Source: Tectiglobus sp051009975
GTDB taxonomy: Bacteria; Pseudomonadota; Alphaproteobacteria; Rhizobiales; Hyphomicrobiaceae
Length of the DNA: 25,607 nt
Reading direction: 5' to 3'
Assembly: GCA_051009975.1 (NCBI GenBank)
Contig: JBPCWA010000062.1
Coordinates: forward strand, 1-25,607
Shown here: one piece after another, positions 8,080 to 16,681 of the stretch
Layout: every line of letters begins with the position of its first letter
How positions within the stretch are numbered: position 1 is the stretch's first letter
Made by a program: the position numbers and the translations under genes
Notes under the pieces: model-generated
Told to the model about the DNA's origin: nothing
The model's input: the letters and a program-made list of their open reading frames with translations, nothing else
Databases searched by the model: none

Positions 8080-8958
8080 ATGCCAGACTATCAGCGCATA
8101 ACTGTGAAACCCCTGACCGGGGCGCTTGGTGCCGAAATCGAAGGCGTTGATCTCAATAATCTCGATCAGGAGACGTTCGACGAAATATACAATGCCTGGC
8201 TTGATCATTTGGTGGTGTTTCTCCGCGATCAAGACATTGCGCCCGAGCAACAAGTGACCTTTGCGAGGCGTTTCGGGAACATCCACCTCCACCCTTTCAT
8301 GAGAAGTATGGAAAAGCACCCTGAAATTTTGGAGATCATCCGCGAGGAAAATGATACATATACATTTGGGTCGGTCTGGCACTCTGACCAAATGTTTAAT
8401 CCTCGGCCAGCCAAAGCGACGATACTCTACGCACGGGAAACACCCGACGCCGGCGGGGACACGATGTTCGCGAACATGTACATTGCCTACGAACAACTCT
8501 CAGATCCTATGAAAAAGATGCTGGAAAGTGTTCGCACTTGGAACGTTGGAGCGCGCGGTCAAAGCCGCGATAATGCCAATCGTGACGGTAGCTATGCCGG
8601 CAACGAAAAAATGTCAGCTAAAATCCAGCAACCAGCTGCTGGTGTCATTACGGAGGCAGCGCATCCAATCCTAAGAAAACATCCGGAAACCGACAGAACG
8701 GCGCTATACGTCGGCTCGCACTGCAAAACACTCCATGGCTTTCGCGAGGAGGAAGCCGAGCCTCTGTTGGGCTACCTCCTGCAGCACTCAGTTCAGCCAG
8801 AAATGACTTGTCGTTTCCGTTGGCGACCCGGTTCAATGGCGATTTGGGATAACCGCTGCACGCAGCACCGCGCTCTCGGTGATTTCGCTGGCAAGCGCAG
8901 ACGAATGCATCGCATTACGATCGCCGGAGATGAACCCATTGCAGCTTTTCCAGCGTGA
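8080..8958 (+). CDS. TauD/TfdA-family Fe(II)/2-oxoglutarate-dependent dioxygenase
   Basis: The 292-residue protein has the full facial triad of the TauD/TfdA family: His101 and Asp103 in WHSDQMF, and distal His263 in WDNRCTQHRAL. Arginines at 273-278 are placed to bind the 2-oxoglutarate carboxylate. Family blocks GAEIEGVDL, VVFLRDQ and PDAGGDTMFANM are present. Such enzymes hydroxylate a C-H bond next to a leaving group, for example sulfonate in TauD or aryl ether in TfdA, using O2 and 2-oxoglutarate in the cytoplasm. The substrate here is unknown; a sulfonate or sulfate ester would fit the sulfatase upstream but is only inference. Only a weak GGTGA precedes the ATG. The stop is 9 bp before the PanE-like gene, so the two are an operon pair. 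Confidence 0.93.
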   Translation: MPDYQRITVKPLTGALGAEIEGVDLNNLDQETFDEIYNAWLDHLVVFLRDQDIAPEQQVTFARRFGNIHLHPFMRSMEKHPEILEIIREENDTYTFGSVWHSDQMFNPRPAKATILYARETPDAGGDTMFANMYIAYEQLSDPMKKMLESVRTWNVGARGQSRDNANRDGSYAGNEKMSAKIQQPAAGVITEAAHPILRKHPETDRTALYVGSHCKTLHGFREEEAEPLLGYLLQHSVQPEMTCRFRWRPGSMAIWDNRCTQHRALGDFAGKRRRMHRITIAGDEPIAAFPA

Positions 8959-8967
8959 GGAGCCACG

Positions 8968-10023
8968 ATGAGCGATCGGATTGTTGTCGTCTGTGGCGGC
9001 GCGCTAGGCGGATATGTTGCAGGCCACCTTGCCCGTGACGGTCAAGATCTCACTTTAGTTGACATGTGGCCAGAACATGTTGACTGCATGCGTCGCCACG
9101 GCCTTCAACTGGGTGGTCTGACTAGGCCTGAAAACTTTAACACTGAGATCAACGCACTCCATCTATCCGACCTTCACGACATGGCCCGAGGTGTCGGTAA
9201 CTACGACATCGCATTCATCGCCACCAAATCCTATGACACAGTTTGGGCAACTGAATTAATCGCTCCTTATTTGTCGCCAGGAGGGGTGGTGATCTCGCTC
9301 CAAAACGGAATCAACGAAGAACGAATTGCTGGTGTCGTTGGGTGGGGACGAACGGTTGGTTGTATTGCCAGCAAGATCTCGGTGGAAGTTACGCATCCTG
9401 GTATCATTCAGCGCAATATTGCACTTGGAGGCAACTATCACACCGTGTTCCGCGTCGGAGAAGTCCATGGCCGCATCACTCCGAGAGCAGAAAAGATTGC
9501 AGCATTATTCGCAAAGATCGACAGCGCCGTGGTAACTGACAATTTGTGGGGCGAGCGTTGGTCAAAACTCGTTGTCAACTGCATGCGCAATCCGCTTTCG
9601 GCCGCAACCGGTCGCGGTGGTAACGATAATGATCGCGATCCCAGAACCCGGAACTTGGCACTCCGCATTGCAGCAGAAGCAATTCGGATTGGAATTGCCC
9701 ATGGCTATCAAATCGGCAACATTTACGGAATGTCAGTCGATGACATTATGCGCGCTGTGAACAACGACAGTGCTGCACGCCAACGTTGTGTAGAGGTTCT
9801 CATGGCCAGCGTGGCCAAACGAAGCGACGAACAACGACCATCGATGGGCCAAGATATGGCCAAAGGCCGTCGCACTGAGATCGCTTACCTCAACGGTCTA
9901 GTCGTTGCGAAGGCGAAGGAACTCGGTCTATGTGCACCGATCAACGCCGCTATGGTGGAGATTGTGCAACGCATAGAACGAGGAGAGCTCACGGCTTCTC
10001 CAGAGGCAGTCGCAGCAATCTAG
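8968..10023 (+). CDS. 2-dehydropantoate 2-reductase (PanE/ApbA) family oxidoreductase
   Basis: The 351-residue protein starts with a Rossmann fold, VVVCGGALGGYVAGHL at 6-21. A 2-dehydropantoate reductase-type core follows: AFIATKSYDT, VVISLQNGINEE, and the helical C-terminal domain with NLWGERWSKLVVNCMRNPLSA and RPSMGQDMAKGRRTEI. It would reduce a 2-oxo acid to a 2-hydroxy acid (or the reverse) with NADPH. It is longer than canonical PanE (about 300 residues) and lies in a catabolic context, so a paralogue acting on a pathway intermediate is more likely than pantothenate synthesis. The Shine-Dalgarno AGGAG overlaps the stop region of the dioxygenase gene 9 bp upstream, indicating translational coupling. 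Its 3' end converges on the LLM monooxygenase gene with 67 bp between. Confidence 0.88.
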   Translation: MSDRIVVVCGGALGGYVAGHLARDGQDLTLVDMWPEHVDCMRRHGLQLGGLTRPENFNTEINALHLSDLHDMARGVGNYDIAFIATKSYDTVWATELIAPYLSPGGVVISLQNGINEERIAGVVGWGRTVGCIASKISVEVTHPGIIQRNIALGGNYHTVFRVGEVHGRITPRAEKIAALFAKIDSAVVTDNLWGERWSKLVVNCMRNPLSAATGRGGNDNDRDPRTRNLALRIAAEAIRIGIAHGYQIGNIYGMSVDDIMRAVNNDSAARQRCVEVLMASVAKRSDEQRPSMGQDMAKGRRTEIAYLNGLVVAKAKELGLCAPINAAMVEIVQRIERGELTASPEAVAAI

Positions 10024-10090
10024 AGCCCTAGCGAACATCCGTATTGGCACCCTTGAGCTGCACAACCTGACTGTAGCGGCCTCTAGAGGG

Positions 10091-11251
10091 TTATAGTCCT
10101 GTTCTCTGCGCACCATGTCTTTCAATCGCCGCCTCGACCGCCGCCCGCGATTGCTCGCCCGCAGTAGCGTATTTGGCAGCAGCATCGTTATACGAGGCCG
10201 CACGCGGCGCGGTCGAACCCTGGATGACAGGATGGACAAAACGCCCCATGAGTTCGTAACTCTTAAGGGTCGCCTGCCAATCTGCCCAGTTGTGCGCCAG
10301 GAGCAAAATCGCACCACAACCACCATCTGAGCCGGCATAGATCCGCTCGAAATGCTCAACACAATCATCAGGCGTACCAATGCAAGCGAGCTGCTTTTCT
10401 CGCAAATAAGTGACCGGATCGGCAATATCGGCCGGGATGATGGGAAACGTTGCTACCTCGCTAAAATACTTGGCAAAGTTTGCGAGACCGAACTCAACGT
10501 CTTTCTCTGCCTGCTCGCGCGTTTCAGCAACATGCGCAAACGTGACGATCCGCCAGTCACGTCGGTTCGCCATTCGCCCGTTCTCGCGATTGAGGTCCTC
10601 GCAGCGCCTCCAGTTGACGCAGTGCGCTTCCATCGCATCCTTAGATGTACCACCCATTGCCAGCATGCCAATTCCATGCAGGCCGGCGATATAAGACCCG
10701 GTCGGCGAGCGCGACGAGGCAACTGCCATCTCGATATGCGGATGCGAGTAATTTGGCATTTGCAGCTTGGCATCGACGCATTCAAACCAGTCTGCCTTGT
10801 AGTTTACGGTCTCGCCCTTGAGCAAAGGAATAATGACGTTGAGCGCCTCGTTGAGACGCTCGCGCTGTGTTGCTGGGTCTATCCCTAGCTTGGTTGCATC
10901 GTAGACCAGAGAACCCGGTCCGACGCCGAACATCGCGCGCCCGCGTGTCATGTGGTCAAGTTGCACCATCCGGTCAGCTATGATGAACGGATGATGATAG
11001 GGTAGCGACACAACACCCGTCCCCAGTCGAATGCAACGAGTACGCTCAGCGGCTGCCGCAATGAACATCGCCGGATCACCAATATTTTCGAAACCGCCGG
11101 AGTGATGCTCTCCAATCCATGCTTCATGGTAGTTAAGCTTGTCCAGATGGACCAAGAGATCCATGTCTCGCTCGAGCGTCAATGTTGGGTTCTCGTTGGT
11201 CATATGGAACGGAGCCAAGAAAATGCCCGTCCGCACGTATCGCTCCGTCAT
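10091..11251 (-). CDS. LLM-class flavin-dependent monooxygenase (limonene 1,2-monooxygenase-like)
   Basis: The 386-residue protein is a bacterial luciferase-like TIM-barrel flavoprotein. The N-terminal blocks WIGEHHSGGFENIGDPAMFIAAAAERT and RLGTGVVSLPYHHPFIIADRMVQLDHMTRGRAMFGVGPGS are typical of the group that includes limonene 1,2-monooxygenase (LimB, about 387 residues), and the length agrees. GTPDDCVEHFERIY near residue 315 is the usual C-terminal block. The enzyme would use reduced flavin supplied by a separate reductase (none nearby) and O2 to oxygenate an organic substrate. GGAG about 10 nt upstream of the start is a modest ribosome binding site. It is transcribed alone, convergent with the PanE-like gene; the 292 bp upstream of it holds only a weak TTCAC/GTGAA repeat at 11306-11325. 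Confidence 0.92.
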   Translation of the reverse strand: MTERYVRTGIFLAPFHMTNENPTLTLERDMDLLVHLDKLNYHEAWIGEHHSGGFENIGDPAMFIAAAAERTRCIRLGTGVVSLPYHHPFIIADRMVQLDHMTRGRAMFGVGPGSLVYDATKLGIDPATQRERLNEALNVIIPLLKGETVNYKADWFECVDAKLQMPNYSHPHIEMAVASSRSPTGSYIAGLHGIGMLAMGGTSKDAMEAHCVNWRRCEDLNRENGRMANRRDWRIVTFAHVAETREQAEKDVEFGLANFAKYFSEVATFPIIPADIADPVTYLREKQLACIGTPDDCVEHFERIYAGSDGGCGAILLLAHNWADWQATLKSYELMGRFVHPVIQGSTAPRAASYNDAAAKYATAGEQSRAAVEAAIERHGAQRTGL

Positions 11252-11543
11252 GGTCTCTCAACTCCATGTATCGATTTGGTGTGTAGATTAGCTAACCGTG
11301 CACTATTCACCAAGTGATGAGTGAAGCCTAGTTCGCCACCGCCATTGGGCCTGAAAGTGTCAGCTTTCTTCCTTTCGGGTTTGGACACAACGTCGGGCAA
11401 ATCCAGTTGCCGACCAATGCGGAGCCGCACCACAAACCCATTTCTTCTCGGTCAAGAGTACCGATAGACACGACCTATCTGTACAACCTAGCTACGTGAT
11501 ATTCGGCCCATTCTGCCCGCATTGTCGATATTCGTCCGAAGCG

Positions 11544-12002
11544 CTACTTCACCGTAATCGTGATGACATCAGAAACGACAGGCGGACTATGCGGTATATG
11601 GTTCTGATCGCCCAAGACGAGTTGCAATGTGTGCTTGCCTGGCGCCAATTCCAGCGATGCCTCCGTCTGTCCGCCACCGAAATGCTTGTGGTTTTCATCT
11701 GCGGGGAGATTTGCTTTGAACTCATCTTTTCCATCTGGACCCTGCCCAAGCGGTGGTCGGTCGATGAGGACGTGATGATGGCCCGTTTTAGACTTTTCAA
11801 CGCCCGCGGGAGCAACGCCCATGCCGCTGAGACCGAAGACCACTTTGACGGGACTGCTAACCGAATCACCATCCTTCAGGTTCTGGAAATAAACCTTGGC
11901 GCCAGCGGGCGACGACGTTTCACCAGCCATCGCTACGGTAGCCACGATGGCAAAAATCGCTCCGGCGATTATGCTGACCGGGGTTTGCATTGTTGACCTC
12001 AT
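11544..12002 (-). CDS. Exported DUF4399-domain protein
   Basis: The 152-residue protein has an N-terminal signal peptide (hydrophobic segment about residues 9-25, AMA-G cleavage near 26) and a single DUF4399 domain. Family hallmarks are VYFQNLKDGDSVSSPVKVVFGLSGMGVAPAG, the His triplet in GHHHVLID, FGGGQTEASLELAPGKHTLQLVLGDQNHIPH and the terminal ITITVK strand. DUF4399 proteins are small periplasmic beta-sandwich proteins of unknown function; the His-rich loop suggests metal or ligand binding. GAGGAG about 9 nt before the first ATG supports the start at 12002 over the internal Met5. It lies divergent from the SDR gene and is the only protein of the enzyme island predicted to be exported. Confidence 0.9.
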   Translation of the reverse strand: MRSTMQTPVSIIAGAIFAIVATVAMAGETSSPAGAKVYFQNLKDGDSVSSPVKVVFGLSGMGVAPAGVEKSKTGHHHVLIDRPPLGQGPDGKDEFKANLPADENHKHFGGGQTEASLELAPGKHTLQLVLGDQNHIPHSPPVVSDVITITVK

Positions 12003-12238
12003 GAATTGTTTCTCCTCGTGCGGGAGCCCAGTTTCATCTGTTCGAAGATAGTCGTGATCCTCTCGATAATACTATTGCAGAGGAGTGTGGATACGTCGAC
12101 GTCCATTTGACCGACGAATAGCAACCTCCGGCTTATCCGATCAGCGATATTGGCTAGCTGGGGGTCGAGAAATCGGCCGTTTAGCCCTATGTCGCGCAAG
12201 CGGATCGGGTAGTTGCACGAGATTGATGGAATGCAGGG

Positions 12239-12282
12239 CAATTGGCCGCGCCGTGCAGAACTAAGGTACAACCGGCCAATTG
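12239..12282. promoter_or_regulatory. 10-bp inverted repeat abutting the SDR ribosome binding site
   Basis: Perfect arms CAATTGGCCG (12239-12248) and CGGCCAATTG (12273-12282) are separated by 24 bp. The right arm overlaps the first two bases of the TGGAGG ribosome binding site at 12281-12286 of the SDR gene. As DNA it could be a two-half-site operator; as RNA it could form a 10-bp stem with a 24-nt loop partly masking the ribosome binding site. Arms this long are rarely matched by chance in a 290-bp gap. Confidence 0.5.
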
Positions 12283-12292
12283 GAGGACACCG

Positions 12293-13099
12293 ATGCAATT
12301 TAGAGGTGCTAGCGTGGTGATCACTGGCGGAAGTGGCGGCATCGGCGGGGCGACGGCACACGCTTTCGCCAAGGCAGGCGCGGACGTTGCCGTTGTCGAT
12401 ATCGATAGCACCGCAGTAAAAATCATCGTCGATGAAGTGAGAACATATGGCAATCACGCCATTGGAGTTGTTGCTGACGTGACCAAGTCCACCGAAGTTG
12501 CGCGCTATGTGGCAGACGCACTCGATGCGTTTGGTAAGATCGACTGCTTCTTCAACAATGCAGGAATTGAAGGCCTTGTCGCACCGATAACAGAGTATGA
12601 CGAAGATACGTTCGATGACGTAATGAGGGTGAATGTCCGCGGAGTATTCTTAGGTATGAAGCATGTCCTGCCCGCAATGATTGCGAGGGGAGCCGGTGCC
12701 GTCGTCAACACTGCATCAGTTGCTGGACTTGTGGGCACACCCGGAATGTCAACCTATTGTGCTTCGAAGCACGCAGTTCTTGGCATGATGAAGAGCGTAT
12801 CCGGCGAAGTCGCCCGTAGCGGAGTGCGCGTAAACGCTATATGCCCGGGTCCCGTACAGACTCGCATGATTGACGACGTGCAAAAACTCATCAATCCTGA
12901 AGACCCGCTAGGCGTCAAAGCGCGTTATGAGGGAGCTATCCCTAGTGGTCGCTATTCGCAACCTGATGAGATCGCTGATATTGTGCTTTTCTTGTGTTCC
13001 GATGCTGCCAAGAATGTTACCGGCATGCATTTCACAATCGATGGCGGTCGAACGGCCACGGGCGGCGCGGTCACACAAGTAGCAAAGACAACGAATTAA
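12293..13099 (+). CDS. Short-chain dehydrogenase/reductase (SDR family)
   Basis: The 268-residue protein is a classical SDR. The cofactor loop TGGSGGIG is at 11-18, Asp36 ends the second strand (favouring NAD over NADP), NNAG lies at 88-91, Asn114 lies in MRVNVRG, and the catalytic Ser142, Tyr155 and Lys159 lie in NTASVAG and YCASK. It ends with the usual TGMHFTIDGGRTA. It would oxidise an alcohol or reduce a ketone with NAD(H) in the cytoplasm. The start at 12293 is chosen for TGGAGG 6 nt upstream; an in-frame extension of 17 codons to 12242 has no family match and would read through the inverted repeat. It lies alone between the divergent DUF4399 gene and the convergent alpha-hydroxy-acid oxidase gene (42 bp away). 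Confidence 0.93.
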   Translation: MQFRGASVVITGGSGGIGGATAHAFAKAGADVAVVDIDSTAVKIIVDEVRTYGNHAIGVVADVTKSTEVARYVADALDAFGKIDCFFNNAGIEGLVAPITEYDEDTFDDVMRVNVRGVFLGMKHVLPAMIARGAGAVVNTASVAGLVGTPGMSTYCASKHAVLGMMKSVSGEVARSGVRVNAICPGPVQTRMIDDVQKLINPEDPLGVKARYEGAIPSGRYSQPDEIADIVLFLCSDAAKNVTGMHFTIDGGRTATGGAVTQVAKTTN

Positions 13100-13141
13100 G
13101 TACGCGCCGCAGTAATCCAAGCCGCTCAACGCAACCGAACA

Positions 13142-14248
13142 TTATCGCCCACCGTAACCGGGATCGCACAAGTCCAACAGTGGAAAGGCGCTGTGAACAT
13201 TGGGCTCACAGACGCTAGGCGCGCCGAAATACAAGTACGAGCTATCGATTCCCCCCCAAGATGTAAGACCAGTGAGACCGATAGCACTTTTCAGTTCATC
13301 TTCAAGAATCTCGAGCATGCGCAAAATCCCATTTGCGCCGTCGGCAGCGAGGGCGTAGCAGTAGAGCCGGCCGATTGCTACAGCCTCGACGCCCAATGCC
13401 ATGGCTTTGACGACGTCAGTGCCGCGACAGATGCCCCCGTCGACGATGACCTTGATCGGATATCCTTTTGACGCATCAAGGATCTCTCGAACAACATCCA
13501 TCGATCCGCGGCCGTGATCCAGTTGGCGGCCGCCATGATTTGAAACCCAGACGTAGTCGACACCATGATCAATGGCGATCCGCACGTCCTCCGCCGTACT
13601 AATCCCTTTGAGCATTAATGGTAGAGCGTGGTTCGCCTTGAAGTGCGCTACGTTGGTCCAGTTGAAAGCAGCCTGCATCTCGAGACCTGTGGCAGACTTT
13701 CGCCAAGGTTTGTTGAACCGCTTTGCGATATCACGCTCTCGGCGGCTGTAGACCGCAGTGTCAACAGTGATGCAGAACGCGTCATATCCGCAATCCGCAG
13801 CGCGCCGGGCAAGATCGTCTACAAACGCATTACCGCCCCGAACGTAAAGCTGGTAGATACACGGGTACCTACTCTCTGCACGCACATCCTCCAATGATAC
13901 ATCGTTCACCGAGCTGTAAGTTATGGCCGCGCCAAAACGGTCAGCTCCCTTGGCAACGGCGATTCCGGCTTCCGGATGAAAAGAAGCAAGCGAACCGACA
14001 GGAGCTAGAATGACAGGCAGGCGAACACGCTTGCCGAGGACTTCACTCGAAATGTCGATACTGGAAACGTCACGCAAAACGCGTGGCCTCAGAGCCATCT
14101 GATCCAGCGCGAGACGATTGCGGCGCATCGTCGTCTCGGTCTCTGTTGCACCGATCAGATAATCCCAAACGTTCGCATTGAGATGTTTCTTGGCCTCTTT
14201 TATGAACTCGTGAAGAGTGAGAAACTGTTCCGAGGAATCCTTTTGCAT
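13142..14248 (-). CDS. FMN-dependent alpha-hydroxy-acid oxidizing protein
   Basis: The 368-residue protein belongs to the glycolate oxidase/lactate dehydrogenase/mandelate dehydrogenase family. The active-site block SNHGGRQLD at 236-244 supplies His238 (base) and Arg241 (carboxylate binding). Lys214 lies in LMLKGI, and VIVDGGICRGTDVVKAMALGVEAVAIGR is the FMN phosphate site. The N-terminal segment YLIGATETETTMRRNRLALD matches the usual flavin-proximal block. It would oxidise an L-2-hydroxy acid to a 2-oxo acid. No signal peptide or membrane helix is seen. It is the last of three leftward genes (CoA-transferase, crotonase, this), but a 315-bp gap suggests a separate promoter. The product would be a natural substrate for the PEP-mutase-family enzyme of the island, though this is inference. 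Confidence 0.93.
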   Translation of the reverse strand: MQKDSSEQFLTLHEFIKEAKKHLNANVWDYLIGATETETTMRRNRLALDQMALRPRVLRDVSSIDISSEVLGKRVRLPVILAPVGSLASFHPEAGIAVAKGADRFGAAITYSSVNDVSLEDVRAESRYPCIYQLYVRGGNAFVDDLARRAADCGYDAFCITVDTAVYSRRERDIAKRFNKPWRKSATGLEMQAAFNWTNVAHFKANHALPLMLKGISTAEDVRIAIDHGVDYVWVSNHGGRQLDHGRGSMDVVREILDASKGYPIKVIVDGGICRGTDVVKAMALGVEAVAIGRLYCYALAADGANGILRMLEILEDELKSAIGLTGLTSWGGIDSSYLYFGAPSVCEPNVHSAFPLLDLCDPGYGGR

Positions 14249-14563
14249 CCGCGACTGCTTCTTTCTAATCTCTAGTCAATTGCATCCACCGACGGGACTG
14301 CGTTTCCCCGTGCTGTTGCCTTCGGGCCTGGGCCACACTTGCCTCATACGAAGAACGCACCAAGTCCGAAATTCGAATAGATCATGGATCTACGAAACAC
14401 CGCCCACCGTCTTACAGTTGACGTCGAACTAGACATGGGGCGAGGATTTTGAGTCGATCCGAGCGCTTCGGAATCCCAATTTCGCGTTAGTCAAAGGCAA
14501 ATCGAAAAAAAGGTCCTATAGGCGACATCTACATTCAAGATTTCTGCAAATTGGGCCGCATAG
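14249..14563. other. Intergenic region upstream of the alpha-hydroxy-acid oxidase
   Basis: This 315-bp gap separates two leftward genes. It holds a 15-bp inverted repeat at 14378-14392. A GGCCG/CGGCC hairpin at 14554-14572 straddles the crotonase stop codon but lacks a following T-tract on the minus strand. No coding sequence is recognised. Confidence 0.45.
14378..14392. promoter_or_regulatory. Inverted repeat upstream of the alpha-hydroxy-acid oxidase
   Basis: Arms TAGATC (14378-14383) and GATCTA (14387-14392) flank a 3-bp spacer, 129 bp upstream of the oxidase start on the minus strand. It could be an operator; the arms are short, so support is weak. Confidence 0.25.
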
Positions 14564-15370
14564 CTATCGGCCTTTGAATTGTGGCTTTCGCTTTTCCATG
14601 AACGCGCGGCGCCCCTCAATATAATCTTCACTGTCGAAACACGCCTGGACCATCGCATCCAACTTTGCGTGATTTGGCTGATCTGGCGCCTTGCCAATCT
14701 CTATCGCGGACGCCTTGATTGCTGCGATGGTCATCGGTGCGTTTTCCGAGATCCGGCGTGTCACATCTGCGACGACTGCTTCAAGTTCCTCGGCCGAAAC
14801 AACCTTGTTAACCAAGCCCATTTCGTAGGCTTCGCCAGCAGGAAATTGCCGCGCAGTGTAAAACATCTCCATGGCACGGGATACGCCCACAAGCCGAGAC
14901 AGACGCGCAACCCCATAGTAGCCGTAGCCGAGCCCCAACTTCGCTGCAGGAATTGCAAACCGAGCGTTTTCTTCGCAGAATCGAAGATCACAAGCGACCG
15001 CAACATTCATGCCGCCACCAATACAGTACCCGTTGATCTTGGCGATTGTTGGTTTCGAAAAGTTCAGCAGTTTCTCGTAGGATTGCCCGGACACCTTGCC
15101 GTAATGCGCAACTGCCTCCTTTGTAGCTCGCTCACTCTCGAATTTCGAGATGTCAGCGCCAGACACAAACGCCCTTCCGCCAGCACCACTAATGACGACG
15201 GCGCGCAGTCTATCGTTGGACTCATATTCGTCCAAGAGCTGACCAAAACGATGCCACATATCCAGCGAGACAGCGTTGTGCTTGGCCGGATTGTTGAAAA
15301 TGACATGGCCAACAGCGCCAGTGATGCTGCCGATCATCTTGTCTTCGACGCTATCGCTCACAGTATTCAT
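14564..15370 (-). CDS. Crotonase-fold (enoyl-CoA hydratase/isomerase family) protein lacking both hydratase glutamates
   Basis: The 268-residue protein has the crotonase fold with both oxyanion-hole blocks, AFVSGADISKF at 67-77 and INGYCIGGGMNVAVACD at 112-128. The C-terminal segment ends MEKRKPQFKGR. The two catalytic glutamates of enoyl-CoA hydratase are replaced: Asn122 stands in GGGMNVAVACD where the hydratase has GGGCELAMMCD, and Ala142 stands in IPAAKLGLGYG where it has PE. CoA-ester binding is therefore likely, but hydration by the classical mechanism is not; decarboxylase, isomerase, hydrolase or C-C lyase activity is open. It lies 94 bp downstream of the CoA-transferase gene on the same strand and is probably co-transcribed, which fits a CoA-ester intermediate made by that enzyme. 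Confidence 0.9.
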   Translation of the reverse strand: MNTVSDSVEDKMIGSITGAVGHVIFNNPAKHNAVSLDMWHRFGQLLDEYESNDRLRAVVISGAGGRAFVSGADISKFESERATKEAVAHYGKVSGQSYEKLLNFSKPTIAKINGYCIGGGMNVAVACDLRFCEENARFAIPAAKLGLGYGYYGVARLSRLVGVSRAMEMFYTARQFPAGEAYEMGLVNKVVSAEELEAVVADVTRRISENAPMTIAAIKASAIEIGKAPDQPNHAKLDAMVQACFDSEDYIEGRRAFMEKRKPQFKGR

Positions 15371-15464
15371 CCTGTTCGTCCTATTCGTGTTCAGTGCGGA
15401 GGAACGTGGCGCAGACAGAAGCCACCCTTTGCGTCAGTTGATTTGAAACCTTTATATGGCCAAC

Positions 15465-16652
15465 TCAAACAACGCCGGTATTTCGAAAGGCTTGAATTTC
15501 CGCCGATGTGTATCCGGCCTCGGCCAGCACGTCATCGGTATGCTCTCCGAGCTTGGGCGGCGGATGCTTGATGGAACTGTTCGTTCGACTGAGCGTAACA
15601 GGTTGACCAACTAGCTGCGTCGGTCCGCGTTCGTGCGAAACAATGTCTTTCGCCATGCCCAAATGCTTGACTTGCGGGGATGCGAACACCTGATCGATAG
15701 TGTTAATCTCGCCACACGGCACGCCGGCATTGTTCAATATCTTGATCCACTCCGCAGATGGTCTAGTACGCGTGTGTTTATTGATAAGCTCGTTCAAAGC
15801 ATCGCGGTTATTGGATCGGCTGGGTCCATCGGCATAGTCCGGATGCATGAGCTCTTCGTCGCCAAGAACATCAACCAACTTGAGATATATCGCTTGCCCG
15901 GCACTGGCGATGTTGATGTGCCCATCGCTTGTTTCAAACACCCCCGTTGGTATGCTTGTCGGGTGATTGTTACCGGCCTGGGGCGCAACTACGCCATCCA
16001 TCAGCCAGCGCGAGGCCTGAAAATCGAGCATAAACGTCTGTGCCTGTAGGAGGGACGTTTGCACCCATTGCCCCTCTCCGGTACGCTCACGCTCCAACAG
16101 AGCAAGCAATATACCCTGCGCGCAGAAGATTCCTGCGGTTAAGTCTGCGATCGGGATCCCAACGCGCATCGGCCCTTGACCTGGCGCACCGGTAATCGAC
16201 ATCAAGCCGCCCATACCCTGAGCAATCTGATCAAAACCAGGTCGCTCGGCGTAGGGACCATCCTGTCCAAATCCAGATATCGACGCGTAGATTAGGCCCT
16301 TGTTGAGCGGTTTCAGGGTCTCGTAATCGATGCCAAGCCGCATCTTGACGTCAGGTCGATAGTTCTCGACGATGACATCTGACTTCGCGGCCAGTCGCTT
16401 AAAAATTTCCACCCCTTCATTGGATTTCAAATTGAGTGTCATTGCCCTTTTGTTGCGGTGCAGGTTCTGAAAATCCGATCCAGCACGCGGACCGCCAAGT
16501 TGCCCTTTATCATCCGTTGCGGGCAACTCGATTTTTACAACATTGGCACCCCAATCTGCTAGTTGCCGAACACAAGTCGGTCCGGAACGCACTCGCGTCA
16601 AATCTAGTACAGTATATGGCCTAAGGACTTCCGAAGCAGGTTCGAGCGGCAT
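15465..16652 (-). CDS. CaiB/BaiF family (class III) CoA-transferase
   Basis: The 395-residue protein matches the class III CoA-transferase family. The N-terminal block is VLDLTRVRSGPTCVRQLADWGANVVKIE, followed by DVIVENYRPDV and SISGFGQDGPYAERPGFDQIAQGMGGLMSITG. VGIPIADLTAG carries the catalytic Asp170 that forms the mixed anhydride with the acyl group. It would move CoA from a donor thioester onto a carboxylic acid. Length is normal for the family. A GGGAGG lies about 13 nt upstream of the ATG, farther than usual, but no better start is visible. The crotonase gene follows after 94 bp, while the IlvD/Edd gene diverges from it across a 252-bp region, so the acid it activates may be a product of the dehydratase. 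Confidence 0.93.
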   Translation of the reverse strand: MPLEPASEVLRPYTVLDLTRVRSGPTCVRQLADWGANVVKIELPATDDKGQLGGPRAGSDFQNLHRNKRAMTLNLKSNEGVEIFKRLAAKSDVIVENYRPDVKMRLGIDYETLKPLNKGLIYASISGFGQDGPYAERPGFDQIAQGMGGLMSITGAPGQGPMRVGIPIADLTAGIFCAQGILLALLERERTGEGQWVQTSLLQAQTFMLDFQASRWLMDGVVAPQAGNNHPTSIPTGVFETSDGHINIASAGQAIYLKLVDVLGDEELMHPDYADGPSRSNNRDALNELINKHTRTRPSAEWIKILNNAGVPCGEINTIDQVFASPQVKHLGMAKDIVSHERGPTQLVGQPVTLSRTNSSIKHPPPKLGEHTDDVLAEAGYTSAEIQAFRNTGVV

Positions 16653-16681
16653 GGTTGCTCAGCAGCCTCCCGTTTGGATGT

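Noticed and set aside
8968..10023. Housekeeping panE for pantothenate synthesis
   Set aside because: Longer than PanE, translationally coupled to a TauD-type dioxygenase and inside a catabolic cluster; a paralogue is more likely, so no gene symbol was given.
11999..12457. 152-codon minus-strand frame between DUF4399 and SDR
   Set aside because: Overlaps the N-terminal Rossmann coding region of the SDR and the inverted repeat; translation shows no family features.
14554..14572. GGCCG/CGGCC hairpin across the crotonase stop as a terminator
   Set aside because: Stem of only 5 bp and no T-tract following it on the minus strand.
14579..15571. 330-codon open frame on the plus strand
   Set aside because: Antisense to the crotonase and CoA-transferase genes; Cys/Arg-rich translation with no recognisable motif.
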